Source: Physcomitrium patens
Lineage: Eukaryota > Streptophyta > Bryopsida > Funariales > Funariaceae
Direction: 5' to 3'
Length of the DNA: 64,000 bases
Assembly: GCF_000002425.4 (NCBI RefSeq)
Contig: NC_037265.1
Location: forward strand, 13,367,123-13,431,122
Shown here: positions 49,552 through 62,349 of the stretch, one piece after another
Numbering within the stretch: the first letter of the stretch is position 1
How the letters are laid out: the number at the start of each line of letters is the position of its first letter
Translations under genes and position numbers: made by a program
The notes under the pieces: model-generated
What the model saw: the letters and a program-made list of their open reading frames with translations, nothing else
Databases searched by the model: none
Told to the model about the DNA's origin: nothing

Positions 49552-52500
49552 AATCTTGTACAACTTCTAATGAAGGTCTTATCCTCTCCTCAGAACCATC
49601 TCCTTGTTTTATAATAGATGTGCGTTTAGGACCTAATAATTACAAAGCCTCTTCGTTGATAGATTCAGGAGCCTCAGCTTGTTTTTTAGATGAAGAATTT
49701 GCTAGATGTCATAGAATATCATTAATACAAAAAACTAAACCTGTACACGTAGAAGTCATAGATGGTCGTCCGTTATCTTCTGGAGATGTAACGCACGAAA
49801 CACTTCCTGTAGATGTAGTAATAAATGGTCATAGTAGTTGCGTAATTTTTAATATAATTAGATCTCCCTCTAATCCAGTAATTTTAGGCTTATCATGGTT
49901 AGAAAAGTATAATCCTCGAATAGATTGGATTTCTCGTAAACTTGATTTTCCTCAGAGCATTAGTAACAGTTCTATTAATCAAGTAAAAAACCATGAGTCT
50001 AGTATAGTAAAACCCGCACTTATAGGTGCAAAAGCATTTATACACGCAGCAAAAGAAGGATCAACTTTTGCTATTTATACTGCACCTATTTCTGAAAGTG
50101 TAAAGACTTCAAGTGGCATTCCAAGTCAATATCAGGATTATCAAGACGTTTTTGAGAAAAAGAATGCAGATATTCTTCCTGAGCATCGCCCATACGATTG
50201 TTCAATCGATCTCAAGGAACTTAGCCACCATTTGGACCAATTTACAGTTTATCGCAAGATGAGTTGGCTGAACTCAAGACATATATTGACGAGAATTTAG
50301 CGAAGAATTTCATACGCCATTCAAAATCTCCAGCAGGAGCTCCAATTTTATTCGTAAAGAAAAAAGATGGATCTTTACGAATGTGTGTTGACTATCGAGG
50401 ACTCAACAAGATCACAATCAAGAACAGGTATCCATTACCTTTGATATCAGGACTCCTTGACCAGTTAAATCAAGCTAAGATCTATACAAAAATAGATCTA
50501 ACAGGAGTATATAATCTAGTACGGATCAAAGAAGGAGATGAATGGAAGACTGTGTTTCGAACCAGGTACGGACACTTTGAATACAATGTCATGCCTTTTG
50601 GACTCACGAATGCACCAGCTGCTTTTCAACATCTCATGAATGATGTATTTCGTGAATTCTTAGACAATTTTGTCGTCTGCTACCTAGACGATATTTTGAT
50701 TTATTCTAAGAATGTTGAAGAACATGAAATACATGTTCGTCAAGTATTACAAAAACTTAGAGATGCAGGATTGTACGCCAAGATAGAAAAGTGTGTATTT
50801 CACACTACTCAAGTTGACTTTTTAGGATACATCATTTCAAATGATGGTCTTATGATGGATTCTAAGAAAGTCCAAACAATCATGGATTGGAAGATTCCAA
50901 AGACTGTAAGAGATGTCCAATGTTTCTTGGGATTTGCCAATTACTATCGGATCTTCATCAAAGACTTCTCACGAGTTGCAGCTCCACTTACACGCTTGAC
51001 TAGTAAAGATAAATTCCAATGGAATCAAGAAGCGGAAGCAGCATTTGAAGCCTTAAAGACATCGTTTGTCTCTGCACCAGTCTTATATCGTGTTGATTTT
51101 TCCAAGGTATTTTTTATGGAAACAGACGCATCGGATTTTGCCTTGGGTGCAGTTTTATCACAAATGGGAACCGATGACAAACTTCATCCTATAGCTTTTC
51201 ATTCAAGAAAATTCTCAGCAGCCGAGATCAATTATGAGATCCACGATAAAGAACTTCTTGCAATCGTGGATTCTTTTCAAGAATGGCGTCATTATCTAGA
51301 AGGTGCTTCTAGTCCAGTCACTGTGTATACAGATCACAAGAACCTCGAGTATTTCATGTCACCACGCGTGTTGAATCGTCGTCAAGCTCGTTGGAGTATG
51401 TCTTTGTCAAGATTTGACTTCATTATCACTTATCGGCCAGGAAAACAACAAGGTTTGTCCGATGCCCTATCTAGACGTTCTTATTTTGCACCAAAAGAAG
51501 GAGATACAGCTTTTGAGCAACAAAGAATGGTCCTCTTGAAACCGGAGCAATTTCATCTCCGAGCAGTGAAATCAACACTGACTGTTGATTCAACTTTTCT
51601 CAAGCAAATCCAGTCCAGTATGTCCTCAGACCCTCTTGTTCATGATATCGAGAATAATTCTTCCAAGTCTCATGATTCTTCTAAGTTCGAGTTCAAGAAT
51701 AATCTATTATATTTTGAAGGACGCCTATATGTTCCAGAAGGAAAAGCACGTTTGCGTGTTCTTCAAGCACGTCATGACTTTCCAGCAGCAGGTCACTTTG
51801 GATATAATAAGACTCTGGAACTCATATCAAGAGATTTTTGGTGGCCACAAATGTGGAAGTCAGTCAAAGACTTTGTACAATCATGTGATATTTGTTCAAG
51901 ATCAAAAATTCCTCGACATCGACCTTACGGACTTCTTCAGCCATTACCTATACCAGAACAACCATGGTCTTCTGTTTCTATGGATTTCATCACAGATCTT
52001 CCAAACTCAAGATCTTATAATTCTATATTTGTGATAGTAGATCGTTTCACCAAGATGGCACATTTTATGCCATGTACAAAATCTATCACAGGTGAAGAAA
52101 CAGCTAAGATTTTCATTGATAATATCTATCGCTATCATGGATTACCTAAAGATATCATATTGGATAGGGGAACTTAATTTGTGTCGAGATTCTGGAGGAC
52201 TCTTTTCAAGATTTTAAAAGTGGACATAAAGCTACCTTCAGCTTTCCATCCTCAAACTGATGGACAAACAGAGCGCGTAAACCAAGTCTTGGAACAGTAT
52301 TTAAGGTGTACCATCAACTACCAACAAGATGATTGGACAATCCTTCTGCCATTGGCAGAGTTTGCTTATAATAATACAGTACATTCCTCCACGCAACAAA
52401 CACCTTTCTTTGCCAATTATGGCTATCATCCACGACTTGATACTTTTGATTTTTCAGAAGTTGATAATCCTGCAGCAGAAGATATGGCAAATCGGTTGTC

Positions 52501-53026
52501 AGAGTTACATGCAATAATGAAGGCGCAGTTGAAGAAAGCTCAAGAACGACAAAAGATAAATGCAGATGTATATCGTAAAGAGCAACCACAACTCAACGTG
52601 GGTGATAAGGTATGGCTACTTCGTCGCAATATCAAGACCACTCGACCTTGTGACAAATTGGACTATCGTAGGCTTGGCCTCTTTTCTGTTTCTGAACAGA
52701 TCAATCCAGTTGCATATCGGTTACATCTACCGGAGTCAATGAAGATCCATCCTGTATTCCACGTGTCTCTTCTTGAACCATATAAGATAGTGGATATACA
52801 AGGAAGAAGACAAATGCCACTGCCTCCTATAGAAGTAGATAATAATGAAGAATTTGAGGTGGAAGAGATATTAGACTCAAGGCGGCGCCGAAATAAGCTG
52901 GAATATCTTGTTCATTGGCGCGGATATGATATTAGTGAGCGCACATGGGAGCCATCCAGGAATCTAGCAAATGCATCAGCTAAAGTCAAAGTTTTTCATC
53001 AACGACATCCATCAAAACCAAGATGA
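49533..53026 (+). CDS. pol region of A4 (PR-RT-RNase H-IN-chromodomain)
   Basis: The domain order is that of a chromovirus. The aspartic protease (DSGASACFLD) is near 49662. Reverse transcriptase has [26 protein letters not shown] and catalytic YLDD at 50681-50692. RNase H has FMETDASDFALGAVLS and YTDHKNLEYF. Integrase has an HHCC zinc finger (HFGYNKTLELI..., CDICSRSK) and the catalytic core. The C-terminal chromodomain (EYLVHWRGYDISERTWEP) lies at about 52850-52990. Chromodomains steer integration to marked chromatin, which fits the nested clustering seen here. The region belongs to an element with a few breaks, and an approximate range is given. Confidence 0.9.
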
Positions 53027-53120
53027 AAACCTCTCTTATAAAAGAGACAAGATTGAGGCAAGATAACATTCAATTTCCTATCTTTGTTTGTAACTTCTTT
53101 GCATTTGTGACGCTAATTAG

Positions 53121-53543
53121 ATGGAGAGCCAACAACCAGCGGATTCAACTCAAGAACCTTCGTTTGCTGACTTACCGGATGAGACATTGCGATTGTCACA
53201 ACCTTCAAGACGACGCAACCGAGATGAAGACCCTCAAGAACGACATGTTCTTCCTCGAATAGATGGTGAGATACAACGCATTTGGTATCACGACCTTGGA
53301 AGAGATTCTCGATGTTTGGTGATATTATTGGAGATAAGAACGACTTCTGATGGTGTTTCAAATGTATTATTTGAAGGAAGTTATGAAGGCCTCAACAGTG
53401 ATCAAATAACAGGGTGGTCTTCTCGCCCTGGAATGGGACACTATCGATGGCTAAGAGGACCCATCAACTATCTTCGAAGAGAACAAAGATCAGAGTATGT
53501 AGCAAATACAATTCGCCGCATATTAGATTTTCTCAATATATAA
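53121..53543 (+). CDS. Extra 3' ORF of A4 (GHYRWL protein, 140 aa)
   Basis: This complete open frame follows the chromodomain and ends shortly before the polypurine tract. It is acidic and Ser/Gln-rich at the start (MESQQPADSTQEPSF), then basic (SRRRNRDEDPQERH). The C-terminal core reads LVILLEIRTTSDGVSNVLFE, then GMGHYRWLRGPINYLRREQR and EYVANTIRRILDFL. Alignment by eye with B (24962-25315) shows a shared LVI(L/V)(L/F)EI...DG, G(M/V)GHYRWL, N(Y/H)L.REQ and A...I..FL pattern in two families whose LTRs are unrelated. No transmembrane or envelope feature is present, and the function is unknown. Confidence 0.75.
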   Translation: MESQQPADSTQEPSFADLPDETLRLSQPSRRRNRDEDPQERHVLPRIDGEIQRIWYHDLGRDSRCLVILLEIRTTSDGVSNVLFEGSYEGLNSDQITGWSSRPGMGHYRWLRGPINYLRREQRSEYVANTIRRILDFLNI

Positions 53544-56236
53544 TCACCGCTCCTCGTGGAACTCGTCCATAGAAGGGGGGGTAATGTCACGGACATACAT
53601 ATAATTACCTATATGAATAGATAAAAGTATGTAAAAGTAAATAAAAGTAGGTTAATTATGTAATATCTTCTAGAGAAGCTTCTTAGAAGCTTCAAAGACG
53701 CTGCTTTGACTTTATAGGAGTCTATAGTTGACTTTTAGGCTAGAAACTTGGTCAACAAGTTAGCCATGTGCCACACATGTTGGAAGCTTAAAGAACAAGC
53801 TAACTACGTGGTCCATCCATAGAAAACTTGCCTTGCAAGCAAAGGCATGTGGCCTAGAAAGTCAACATATATTGGAGGTCTTATAGAACATCGCCATGTG
53901 GCTTCTAGTTAGATAGTATATATAGAGGCAAGAGTGAAGCCCTCTTCACTCTTGTCAACTCCTTTCTTGCTTCTAGTCTAGTTTCAAGGGTCTCTATTTT
54001 TCTTGTATTTCGGCAATAGCCATTCCAATTTCTTTCTTAATATACATATTTCTATTTTGTCCTATTTCTTTGAGAAAAGTCTCACTTACTCTTTAGCTTT
54101 CATCGAGTTCTTGTCCTTGACACAAGCTCGATATTCATGACCTCCAAAATGTGGCCACAAGGCTCAAGCCTTTGGTAAGCAATATGGATTGCATGGACGA
54201 TGATCAAAAAGAAACTTATCAAAGTACTTCCCAACATATACACCAAAAAGATGTGTTAGTCTCTGTTTTTGAATTTTAAAATTACCACAAATGATAACTT
54301 CAATCTGAAAATAAAGGCCAACTTAAGGTTTTATACATGATCCATTAACGGAGTCAACATGGTGGAAGACATTTAGAACAACCATTGATACAACTAGCAC
54401 ATCAATCAAGCATTGAGATATAACATAAGATTTGAGAAGATCAAAATGTTCATATAAATTATATATGAAGTAGTAAAATGGAACCTCACACAACCTAACT
54501 CCTCGATTGAAGGAGAATAGGTAATGTCAGGCCCCGAGACATCAGTCTATCACATAACAAAAAGAAAACCTAAAAGGTGGAAGGACTCTCAATATACAAG
54601 AGTAAGCAAAATAAACCAATTTGATAGGATTGATAACTACATGATAATACTTGTAGATGCAATAGAGGAAGTAAAAATTTTCATAAGAAATCAATTGGAG
54701 AAGGTAATGGAATTCAATCTAATTGACTCCCTGGATTGGACTTGCATAATATAGATGCAGTGAGATGGCTTGATAAAAGGACTCAAAATTAACCCAAAAG
54801 AATAGACATGGTGCAAATAAGGCTTAATGTTGACTAAAAAATTGTTCAACTAAACCACAAAGAAAAGATATAAAATCATCCTAATGTAGCAATATAGGTA
54901 GACGGAATTCAATAGAACCATGGCAAGCCACAGCTACTCTCTAGTCCAAAAAATATAATATTTTATTATAATATGGCATCTATAGCTCTCCTACAAGATC
55001 CCTGCCATGGTATGGCTCTTAATTATAGAGGGCCTTTTTATTAAAGAATAGAGGCCCAAAATATAGTAAGACAACTAATACAACCTCTATGCCAGCTAAA
55101 TTCCAAAGATAATAGACACACATTTTTTTCTTGTCCACATATTGCACTAGCTTGAAAAAAATATGCAACTATTAAGAGATTCTCGGATCTGATCACCTCC
55201 AACATCACATGGGAGGCCACACTCCATGGCACCTTTTCAATCTTACTAACCAACAACATAAATGCATAGGACAACTCTACATTTTGGGACATGGATAGCT
55301 TGTATTCCATTACCAAGAAACACTATGAGACATCTTGTGATATGCCATCATTTGATACATATGATGCCAAAATTACAAACATGACCTCAAAAAAAGGCAA
55401 TTCTACCTTAAGATGACATTATATTGAGTATGGTAGAGTACAGTCTAAATAGCCATGGGCGCATAGACAGAGCTACAAAAATATAAGCATTGCCACTCAT
55501 CCGAGTGCCACAGCAAAATAGAATCCAAATTTACAATAATATAGGTGCAGGGAAATATATTTAGTAAGACAATACACTCTTCCAAATAAAAATTGATCAC
55601 CCATTTTAACTTCGTTCCTAGAGACCTAACGAATCCACTACAAACCATCTTGACATCCACTGCAAACTGGACACAATCACAATAAGAACCACGAAACAAA
55701 GCCTCACCTTAACAAAATATAAAACAAACTTGCACAGTCTATCAAATATTTGGAGGCCCAACCATGCTCTAACTCTTTATCACGAGCCAAAGACATGAGA
55801 GAAAAATTTGTATACATAATAACAAAGGATATCCTAGCACAAATTATAGGTGATATCAAATACTCAGAGAAAGATCAATCCTCATAAGACAAGCCAAACA
55901 AAAGTCCTAAGTACATGCCAATACATACAAATGATATATTGTAGTTAGCCGAAAGAGACTCAAACTTCCAAAAACAAGCAACTAGTTATCAAACATGAAT
56001 CAAAAAAATACCCAATATGAATTTAGATATCTAAATCTAATAAGATAGGACAACACCTTTTAGAAGCTCAGATACTCGGATCCAACAAAGTAAAAACCTA
56101 GACAATACTTGACTAATTGTGTAATAGGATATAAAGGCTTCAAACTAAGAATCCTTTACATGGCACACTTTGTATGCCAATGTGGATTTTTTTAATCTAT
56201 TATAAGATTTATTTACTTTCAATACAAGCCATTTTG

Positions 56237-56310
56237 GCACATTTTAACTCAAATGGTTGAAGTGTGTGGTTGTTAACTATAAGGTTGGAGGTTTAATCCC
56301 TCCTTGTAGC
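56237..56310 (+). pseudogene. tRNA-Asn(GTT)-like pseudogene or SINE head
   Basis: The 74 nt follow the tRNA layout: a D-arm (CTC AAATGGTT GAAG), an anticodon arm TGTGG-TTGTTAA-CTATA with anticodon GTT, a variable region AAGGT, and a perfect T-stem GGAGG/CCTCC around TTTAATC. It closely resembles plant tRNA-Asn. Most differences are C-to-T or G-to-A, several leaving G-U pairs. The acceptor stem pairs poorly and there is no clear Pol III terminator immediately after, so it is probably dead. It lies at the 3' end of the old LINE and could be a tRNA-derived SINE head. Confidence 0.6.
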
Positions 56311-56479
56311 ATATCCCAAGCATCTCCTTCTACCCCCTACTTCTATTTTGCCAACCTTCTTTCCAACGCTATTGAACTCCTTCACATTTCCATCACTAAT
56401 GCCTCTATTCTACTCTTCTTTTCCACATTGCTTCCATCAATTCCATTCTTCTTTACAAACAAGCATCCTACTTGACATA

Positions 56480-58990
56480 TACTCTCTCAAAATTCCTCAT
56501 GTGTTGTGTACATTTATTGTTTAAAGAAATTGCTCACTTTTTATAATCTATATTTGATTTTTTACTTACAAAATATTGTTATTTTTATTATTAAAATGTT
56601 TAATGTGAATAAAAAGATGTTTCTATGTGCATGCATGCATGTGTTGTGTTTGGTTGTAGAATTCTTCCTCCATTGTAGTAAACTACGTGTTGTTTAATAT
56701 ATGATTATGTTGTTCTAGTAAGATAATTCCTTCTTCTAATGGTGGATCAATTCATATCATTGTTATTCAAATTGTTGTGTAAGAATATGTGTAGATTATT
56801 GTAAGCAATGAGTTTTAAAATCATATAATATTATTTTTAAAATTGGATTTTTCACAAAATACTAGTTGAGTTTTCTTCCGAGCATTGTCTCAAATGCCTC
56901 CAATTTTGTCTCATTCCACGAGCGTTGTTATATGAAGATCCAAATTGGAGGGATCATTTGTTTGTCTTCTTGTTTATTTGTCTTTTCATTTGTTTGTTTT
57001 TCTTTTTGTTCGTTTGTCTTCTTATTTGTTCATACATATGTTTTATTATTGATTGGTTGTTTGTCTTTGTATTGAAATTTAATGTATTAAAAATAAGATG
57101 ATGCAAAATACACTTTACATGATATATAACTTTTTGTGTTCATAAATTTCAATGAGGCTCTAATAAAATATGAAGAAAAAATTAAAGTGGTTAGTCACTA
57201 ATATAAAAATAATATTTTTCATAGTTAAAGTTATTGAAATTCTTGAAAAATGAGAGTAAAAAATCTTGAACTTCAAAAAAATAATTAAAAATTTTTAAGT
57301 ATAAAATAAATAATGATAATATGATAATATAATATAATTTAATTTTTTTTAAAAATGAGAAAATAAAAAAATATATTAGCTAAAACAAAACTGATTTGAA
57401 AAATAATATGTTTTAACATTTAAACTTTTCAAAATTGAATTTTTCACAAAAAATACTTTAATATATAATTTTTTTGCATCAAAAATTTTAAATATATTGA
57501 TTTAATCTTAGAGCTCTTCATTTTGATGCTTTTCATTGTTAGAACAAATAAGTTGGTTTTTTGTAGCAATAAAATTTTAAATTCTATAATTGTCTAGTAA
57601 TTGTTATTACATCTAAAACAGCAATACTGCTTGATTTCAAAATCTCAACTCAGTAGGATTGTTATCTCTCTCTTCCTCTCTCTTCTTCTCTCTATATATA
57701 TACACACATACAAGACTATAATTTATCAAAGCATTACCATATTATAGATAATTAATTCATAAATTCTAATTTTAAACTTTTCATTTAAAAATATTTTTAT
57801 ATAAAAAGAAACGATTGTTACCATTTTTAGTTATTTAAAACTAATTTATGTATGTAAATTAGTTCATAAGAATTATACCAGAAAAATGAAACATACTTGG
57901 ATAGTTGTGCTCAAATACATAAAACCTTGTAAGGAAGAGGACTTCAAGAAGAAATTGATATTTTTGAAGATTATATCCTATCAATTTTTTTTATTCTAAA
58001 TACATTCTAGACCTCAATGACTTATAATCCAAAATTCAAAAATCAATAAAGCAAATTATTTCAAAATATGAATAAAAAAATATAAAAAATAAAAGTAATT
58101 TGTATTCAATGTTTTATTACTTTATTGATTATTCTAAATTCACTGATTTTTTGTAAAAAATTATAAGAAAGTGTATCTTAGTAGATTTACAATGCATTTT
58201 AAATTTCAAAAAATGTTCCTCATTTAAAAGCTCTTCAATATCTGAATTGTCATTTTTGAATGATTCCTTAATTTACTAAATCTTTTAGTCTACCTTGTAA
58301 TAATCTTTTGTGATACAGTTATTTAAATTAATTAGAATTTCTTTTAGTACCACTTTTTAAACTATTTTTCGACCAAATGCACAAATAATCAAATGTATTA
58401 TAAAATTAAAGGCCTTATTTGAAAATAAAATAAAATAAAATAGTACATACACAATTTGTTTGTTTGTTTGTTTGTTTGGTTATTTAACGTTAAAATGGAT
58501 CATTATCTTAGTGATTGCATCCATCAAGAAAAGTCAAAGGTTATAAGGTTGAAATTTGAACCACCAAAGATTGTGTCATCTTTTAGTAGTTTAAGAACAT
58601 TTTCAGCCACTTTTCTTTGTCTTTTTACATTTTCATAAAGTTAAATTTGGACCATTGTCATCAATAAAAATGATCTAAAATAACAAACAACACATTCCAA
58701 AACATGAAAGGTGTGGAATTTCAAGCAAATTTTGTACTTCTAACCACACTCACACACCACTATTTATTGCCCCCCTCCCCATTAACTTTCCAACTCACAC
58801 ATTCCTATCCCAACTATTCAAGCACTGACAACATACAAAACGAAAATTGCACAACATTCCAATAATTAAACATAGTTGGGTTTGCGTCTTAAAATTGATA
58901 CTACTCCAAATCAGTCAATTGGGTAACTCAAGTAGTTTTATAAAAATATAGTCCTCTTAAGTACAACACTCACAATCTCAGAGACCGAAC
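56480..58990. other. AT-rich intergenic DNA
   Basis: No gene is seen. There are low-complexity TTTGT-rich stretches near 56950-57070, a (TC)n tract then (TA)n near 57668-57705, and (GTTT)n at about 58456-58480. Open frames are short and repetitive. Confidence 0.75.
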
Positions 58991-59392
58991 CGAGTTTGCC
59001 TCAACATGTAATGCAAACAGAAAACAGAAAGTCATTCTGAGTCCATAATCTAGCTTATATGCTTTGTCACATAAAGATTGCTGTGCTGCGAAATATCTAG
59101 ATCGGTCTTTGTCGCCAGCGCCGGTGTCGGTAAAGCGCCGAATCTATATCGGACACTAGGATCCGATGCCGATCGCGCATATGAATCGGTTCGTACCATG
59201 AGATTCACGGCATCGTTATCCTCGGAACTTGGGGACCGTGAAGTATATCACTAGTACTGATTCCTGCAGCGAGTGCTGGTGTATCGATGCGCTCGCTAGG
59301 CATTTATGATCTGTGAAGATCAGAAGTAGTGCGATGCACCGCAGGAGGGCTGTACATAACCTTTGATTTCTGTGTTGGAAGTGATCGTTGCT

Positions 59393-59800
59393 CTAGGACT
59401 GCCACAGCAGCTCCTCAAAGACCGCTGCCTCGCATGCGATCCGCAAGCCGCCTTCAGATTCAAATCCGTATTCCTCCTCAGTTTTCTTAAGTAGGTCTCG
59501 GAAGACTTGCTTGTGTAGGAAGGTGGTATGGATGACAAAGCGTCGCATCTCTGGGCCGACGTAGACCGCGAAGCATCCCTGGGGAATGCCTGCTGGTGCA
59601 TCGTTGTTCCAGTCGTCTGAGTCGGAGCCGCTGCTTGAACGGCTCTCCCCCGACCGGTGACTCCAGGAGCGGGATGAAATTGAGAAGTTTCCTGACCACC
59701 AACGTTTCAGACTTCGGGTATTTGCCCACGGGCTGCCATACTCTGGCACTCCTCTCATAAACTTCTTCACCAGCTTTCCAATCCTCTTCCCCGAAATCAT
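59393..59800 (-). CDS. SAUR: SAUR-family small auxin-up RNA protein
   Basis: This is an intronless minus-strand gene of 135 codons. I chose the start at 59800 (MISGKRIGKLVKKFMRG), because this basic N-terminus is typical of SAURs; an in-frame upstream Met at 59902 would add 34 residues unlike the family. A Ser-rich linker (about residues 35-65) leads to the SAUR core: AGIPQGCFAVYVGPEMRRFV, HTTFLHKQVFRDLLKKTEEE, YGFESEGGLRIACEAAVFEE, LL. SAUR proteins inhibit PP2C.D phosphatases and so activate plasma-membrane H+-ATPase and cell expansion. Position -500 carries one TGTCTC auxin-response core on the minus strand (60300-60305), which could be chance. The 59040-59390 region is probably its 3' UTR and 59801-60750 its leader and promoter. 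Confidence 0.92.
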   Translation of the reverse strand: MISGKRIGKLVKKFMRGVPEYGSPWANTRSLKRWWSGNFSISSRSWSHRSGESRSSSGSDSDDWNNDAPAGIPQGCFAVYVGPEMRRFVIHTTFLHKQVFRDLLKKTEEEYGFESEGGLRIACEAAVFEELLWQS

Positions 59801-60780
59801 CGTGAGTTCCAGTAGCGGACCTAAGGACGTTGAGAAGATTATTTCCAAGAGGACAGAACCAAGAATTTTGTTAGTGGCGGTTGATTCAGGGTTGCCTTTC
59901 ACACGGCCTTGCCCTGCACGAAGTCAGTGATGCATATCTCTGGGTCGCCATCGATCGAGTTCTCCACTCAGAGGCACTGCTGAAGGGTCAATTCTGGACA
60001 GAATTGTGTCGCCCCTGTCATACACTACGAAGGATATACCAGACGACCACTTGGGTTAAGAAACGACAAAGAGGGGGAGCTTCACGTTCTGCTGCCTAAA
60101 CGCGAAGCAAGAGCATCGATCCACAGCAAGGGCCTGAGTTTTGGGAAGGATGCTGAAAGGGAGGAGGACCCAGTCGGAGGCAGCTAATTGTTTGCCATCT
60201 AGCGATTGCAGTCACTTCACCTTACCCCGCGTAGTGCTAAGAGATGTAGAATTTCAGAAACTCGACGAACCTAGGACGAATTGCAAGCATACCACCGCTG
60301 AGACACAGCACAAACACCATCAGTATGCAGAGCCAAAGAAGGTCGCTAGAGAAGCTGAAAGGGAGATGGCAAGGTGGGGAAACAGCCTCAGAGGTGAATA
60401 TTCAGACAGGGGCAACGCATTTATGTTCACAGTGCACAGCCTGAGCTCCACCTGGTACAACAAATAGGCAGATAACTAAGCACAAAAACAGTCGAAGTCC
60501 TGCCAGCCCTACACTGGACAATGCAGAATGCCGTTCTCGAGACTGCTTTTCTTTGACCAACACGTAAAACCCACACACTCGCACACAGAGAGACACACGT
60601 TATTTTAGAAATCACAATGGAGCAGCTTTTCTTCCTTTCAGCAGCCATAGCCTGGGCATGTCTACACAGAGTCCGATATTTCGTAGCGACATTTGCTGAG
60701 CCCCCATTGAAAACACTGCATGATTCTGGTGTCATGTCAGTTACTACAAAAAGTGGCGAGCACCATATAGCAAAATGAAA
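59801..60780 (-). other. Moderate-GC upstream region of the SAUR gene
   Basis: This island of ordinary composition between the SAUR start and AT-rich DNA probably holds its leader and promoter. Open frames on both strands are short, overlapping and unlike known proteins. The only recognisable motif is the TGTCTC core at 60300-60305 (minus strand). Confidence 0.45.
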
Positions 60781-62306
60781 AGTTTATGTTGAGGGAATAA
60801 TATTCTAAGGGCCATGGGATGGAGATTCTTTAGTATTAAATGGTTCTTAATGTGAAGTCATAAAAGCATAAGCAAGGTACCTGAAGTCATGAAGGCACAC
60901 CAATTTATTTTTTATTCAATTTATGTTTCTATAATTTTCTTTTAATTTAATTTTGTGTAAATTAGCTCATGGGTTCCTTACAGTTTTCAATTTTGATCGA
61001 CATAAGTAGCTAGACTGTACTGTCCTCATGGTGATCGGTAGATCCATAAATAGAAATAACATATTCCTGGTTACTATTGGAAAATTTGGCCGGTTTTAAT
61101 TTGCAGAGATACTAAAAAAATAATTTACAAGATATTTTTTTTGATTCGAGCAAACTCTTGCTGCTAGTCAAGAATCTTTAAAAAAAAACTTACCTTGGTG
61201 TGGAACTGAGTGTTATACGCTATTGTTATCTGATAATTGCACAAATCTCAACAAAATCATCACTTGTTTCACTAAAATAAGATGTAAGGAATTTATGTCC
61301 TTCACAAGATTGGCATTTTCAAAAATTCATGTGATTTAAAGGTTCTAAATCATTGTCATTCGTAGTGATTTCTAATCTTTTATCAACACCTATGACTGTT
61401 TGATTGTTTTATTTTAATCTTTTGCATGAATAGTTTATGTAGATAAATTTTAGAAATTCTTATAGTTTTTATAATATATATATATATATATAACATGAAA
61501 TTCTTAAGTTTTACGTTAAAGTCTTCTTTATTATTTCAGTCCAATAAGCAAAACTTGTTAATAATTGGATAATATTTTTATTCTTTTATTGTAATTTAAA
61601 TTTTATATTGCTTTTAAACAGATAAATCAAGTAGAAGAAATGTCTCTTATTAAAGTAATAAGATTTGATAATGAAAAATCCTTATTAAAAGTTGTAGACG
61701 AAATAGAATTTAAAATAAATAATTTTTTAAACAAAAGTAACTGTTTTCAGACTAATGCATGAAAGTTTTACTTTTAGAAGTATAAAAATATTGGTTGTTT
61801 ATAAACTTTAAATAATATATTTATATCAAAAATAATTTTTCACATGTATATTTTTTTAAAGTAAAAAAATTGTATTTAAAATTTTGATTTTTTATCCAGA
61901 AAATATCAAATTTTGAAAATATATTACAAAAATTTTAAAAAATAAAAATAAAAATAAAAATAAAAGAAAAACAAATTCTAACATGAGGTACAGAAACACT
62001 TTAGTTTCCAAAATATTAATTATTAGGAAAAAATCTAAAAAAAATTCAAAATTTTCTATAATTATAAATTAATTATAAAAAATAAAAAATAAATTTTACC
62101 ATTGGAAGGAAGAATAGTTTAATTGTAAAGACTATGAATTGAAGTTAAATTTTATTATTTTAAAAAACTTGTTTAATATTTATCTATTGAAGAAGAGAAG
62201 ATAAAGTTACTTGTAAATGTCACTTGTATATTTGTACAAATTCATGCATACACATCATAAAATACTAATTTAAAAGAATTCATAAAATACATAGAAACTA
62301 AATAGG

Positions 62307-62349
<43 letters not shown>

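Larger units (their letters stand above)
47779..54122 (+). mobile_element. Ty3/gypsy chromovirus A4, young and nearly whole
   Basis: LTRs 47779-48316 and 53585-54122 are both 538 bp and by eye differ at about five sites (near 1%), so this is the youngest insertion in the window, likely well under a few million years by usual plant rates. They run TGTCACGG... CCTTGACA. A perfect 5-bp target duplication CAAGC (47774-47778 and 54123-54127) lies in the old LINE. Parts are leader, gag (48529 to about 49536), pol (to about 53026), an extra ORF (53121-53543) and polypurine tract AGAAGGGGGGG (53571-53581). It is nearly whole, with about four breaks. Confidence 0.95.
41766..56220 (+). mobile_element. 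Old L1-type LINE split by nested insertions
   Basis: Three blocks belong together. Block one (41766-42594) has endonuclease-RT linker and early reverse transcriptase motifs (WTDFEAWSSLI, DRCLKEFFEF, TINDRNLITQANIANHIL, IKNYCPIMMLTITYKLIAKV). Block two (46682-47778) continues directly with FVKEQYIL, LIDFKKVYDK, NGQRNKKFTLEMPIKQRYPL and CFTDDTTLYL, an FADDTTLF-type catalytic motif with Thr for Ala. Block three (54123-56220) carries the C-terminal part, including a zf-RVT-like CPHIALAWKKYA near 55135. Insertions are the D3 complex (42595-46681) and element A4 (47779-54122). Many in-frame stops show long decay, mostly of the kind C-to-T change makes. The 5' half, with ORF1 and endonuclease, is missing. 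Confidence 0.8.

Noticed and set aside
53121-53543. Extra ORF as an envelope gene
   Set aside because: There is no signal peptide, transmembrane helix, fusion peptide or cysteine pattern.
60141-60735. Open frames of about 100 aa on both strands upstream of the SAUR gene
   Set aside because: They overlap each other on opposite strands, show no domain, and fit a leader or promoter region better.
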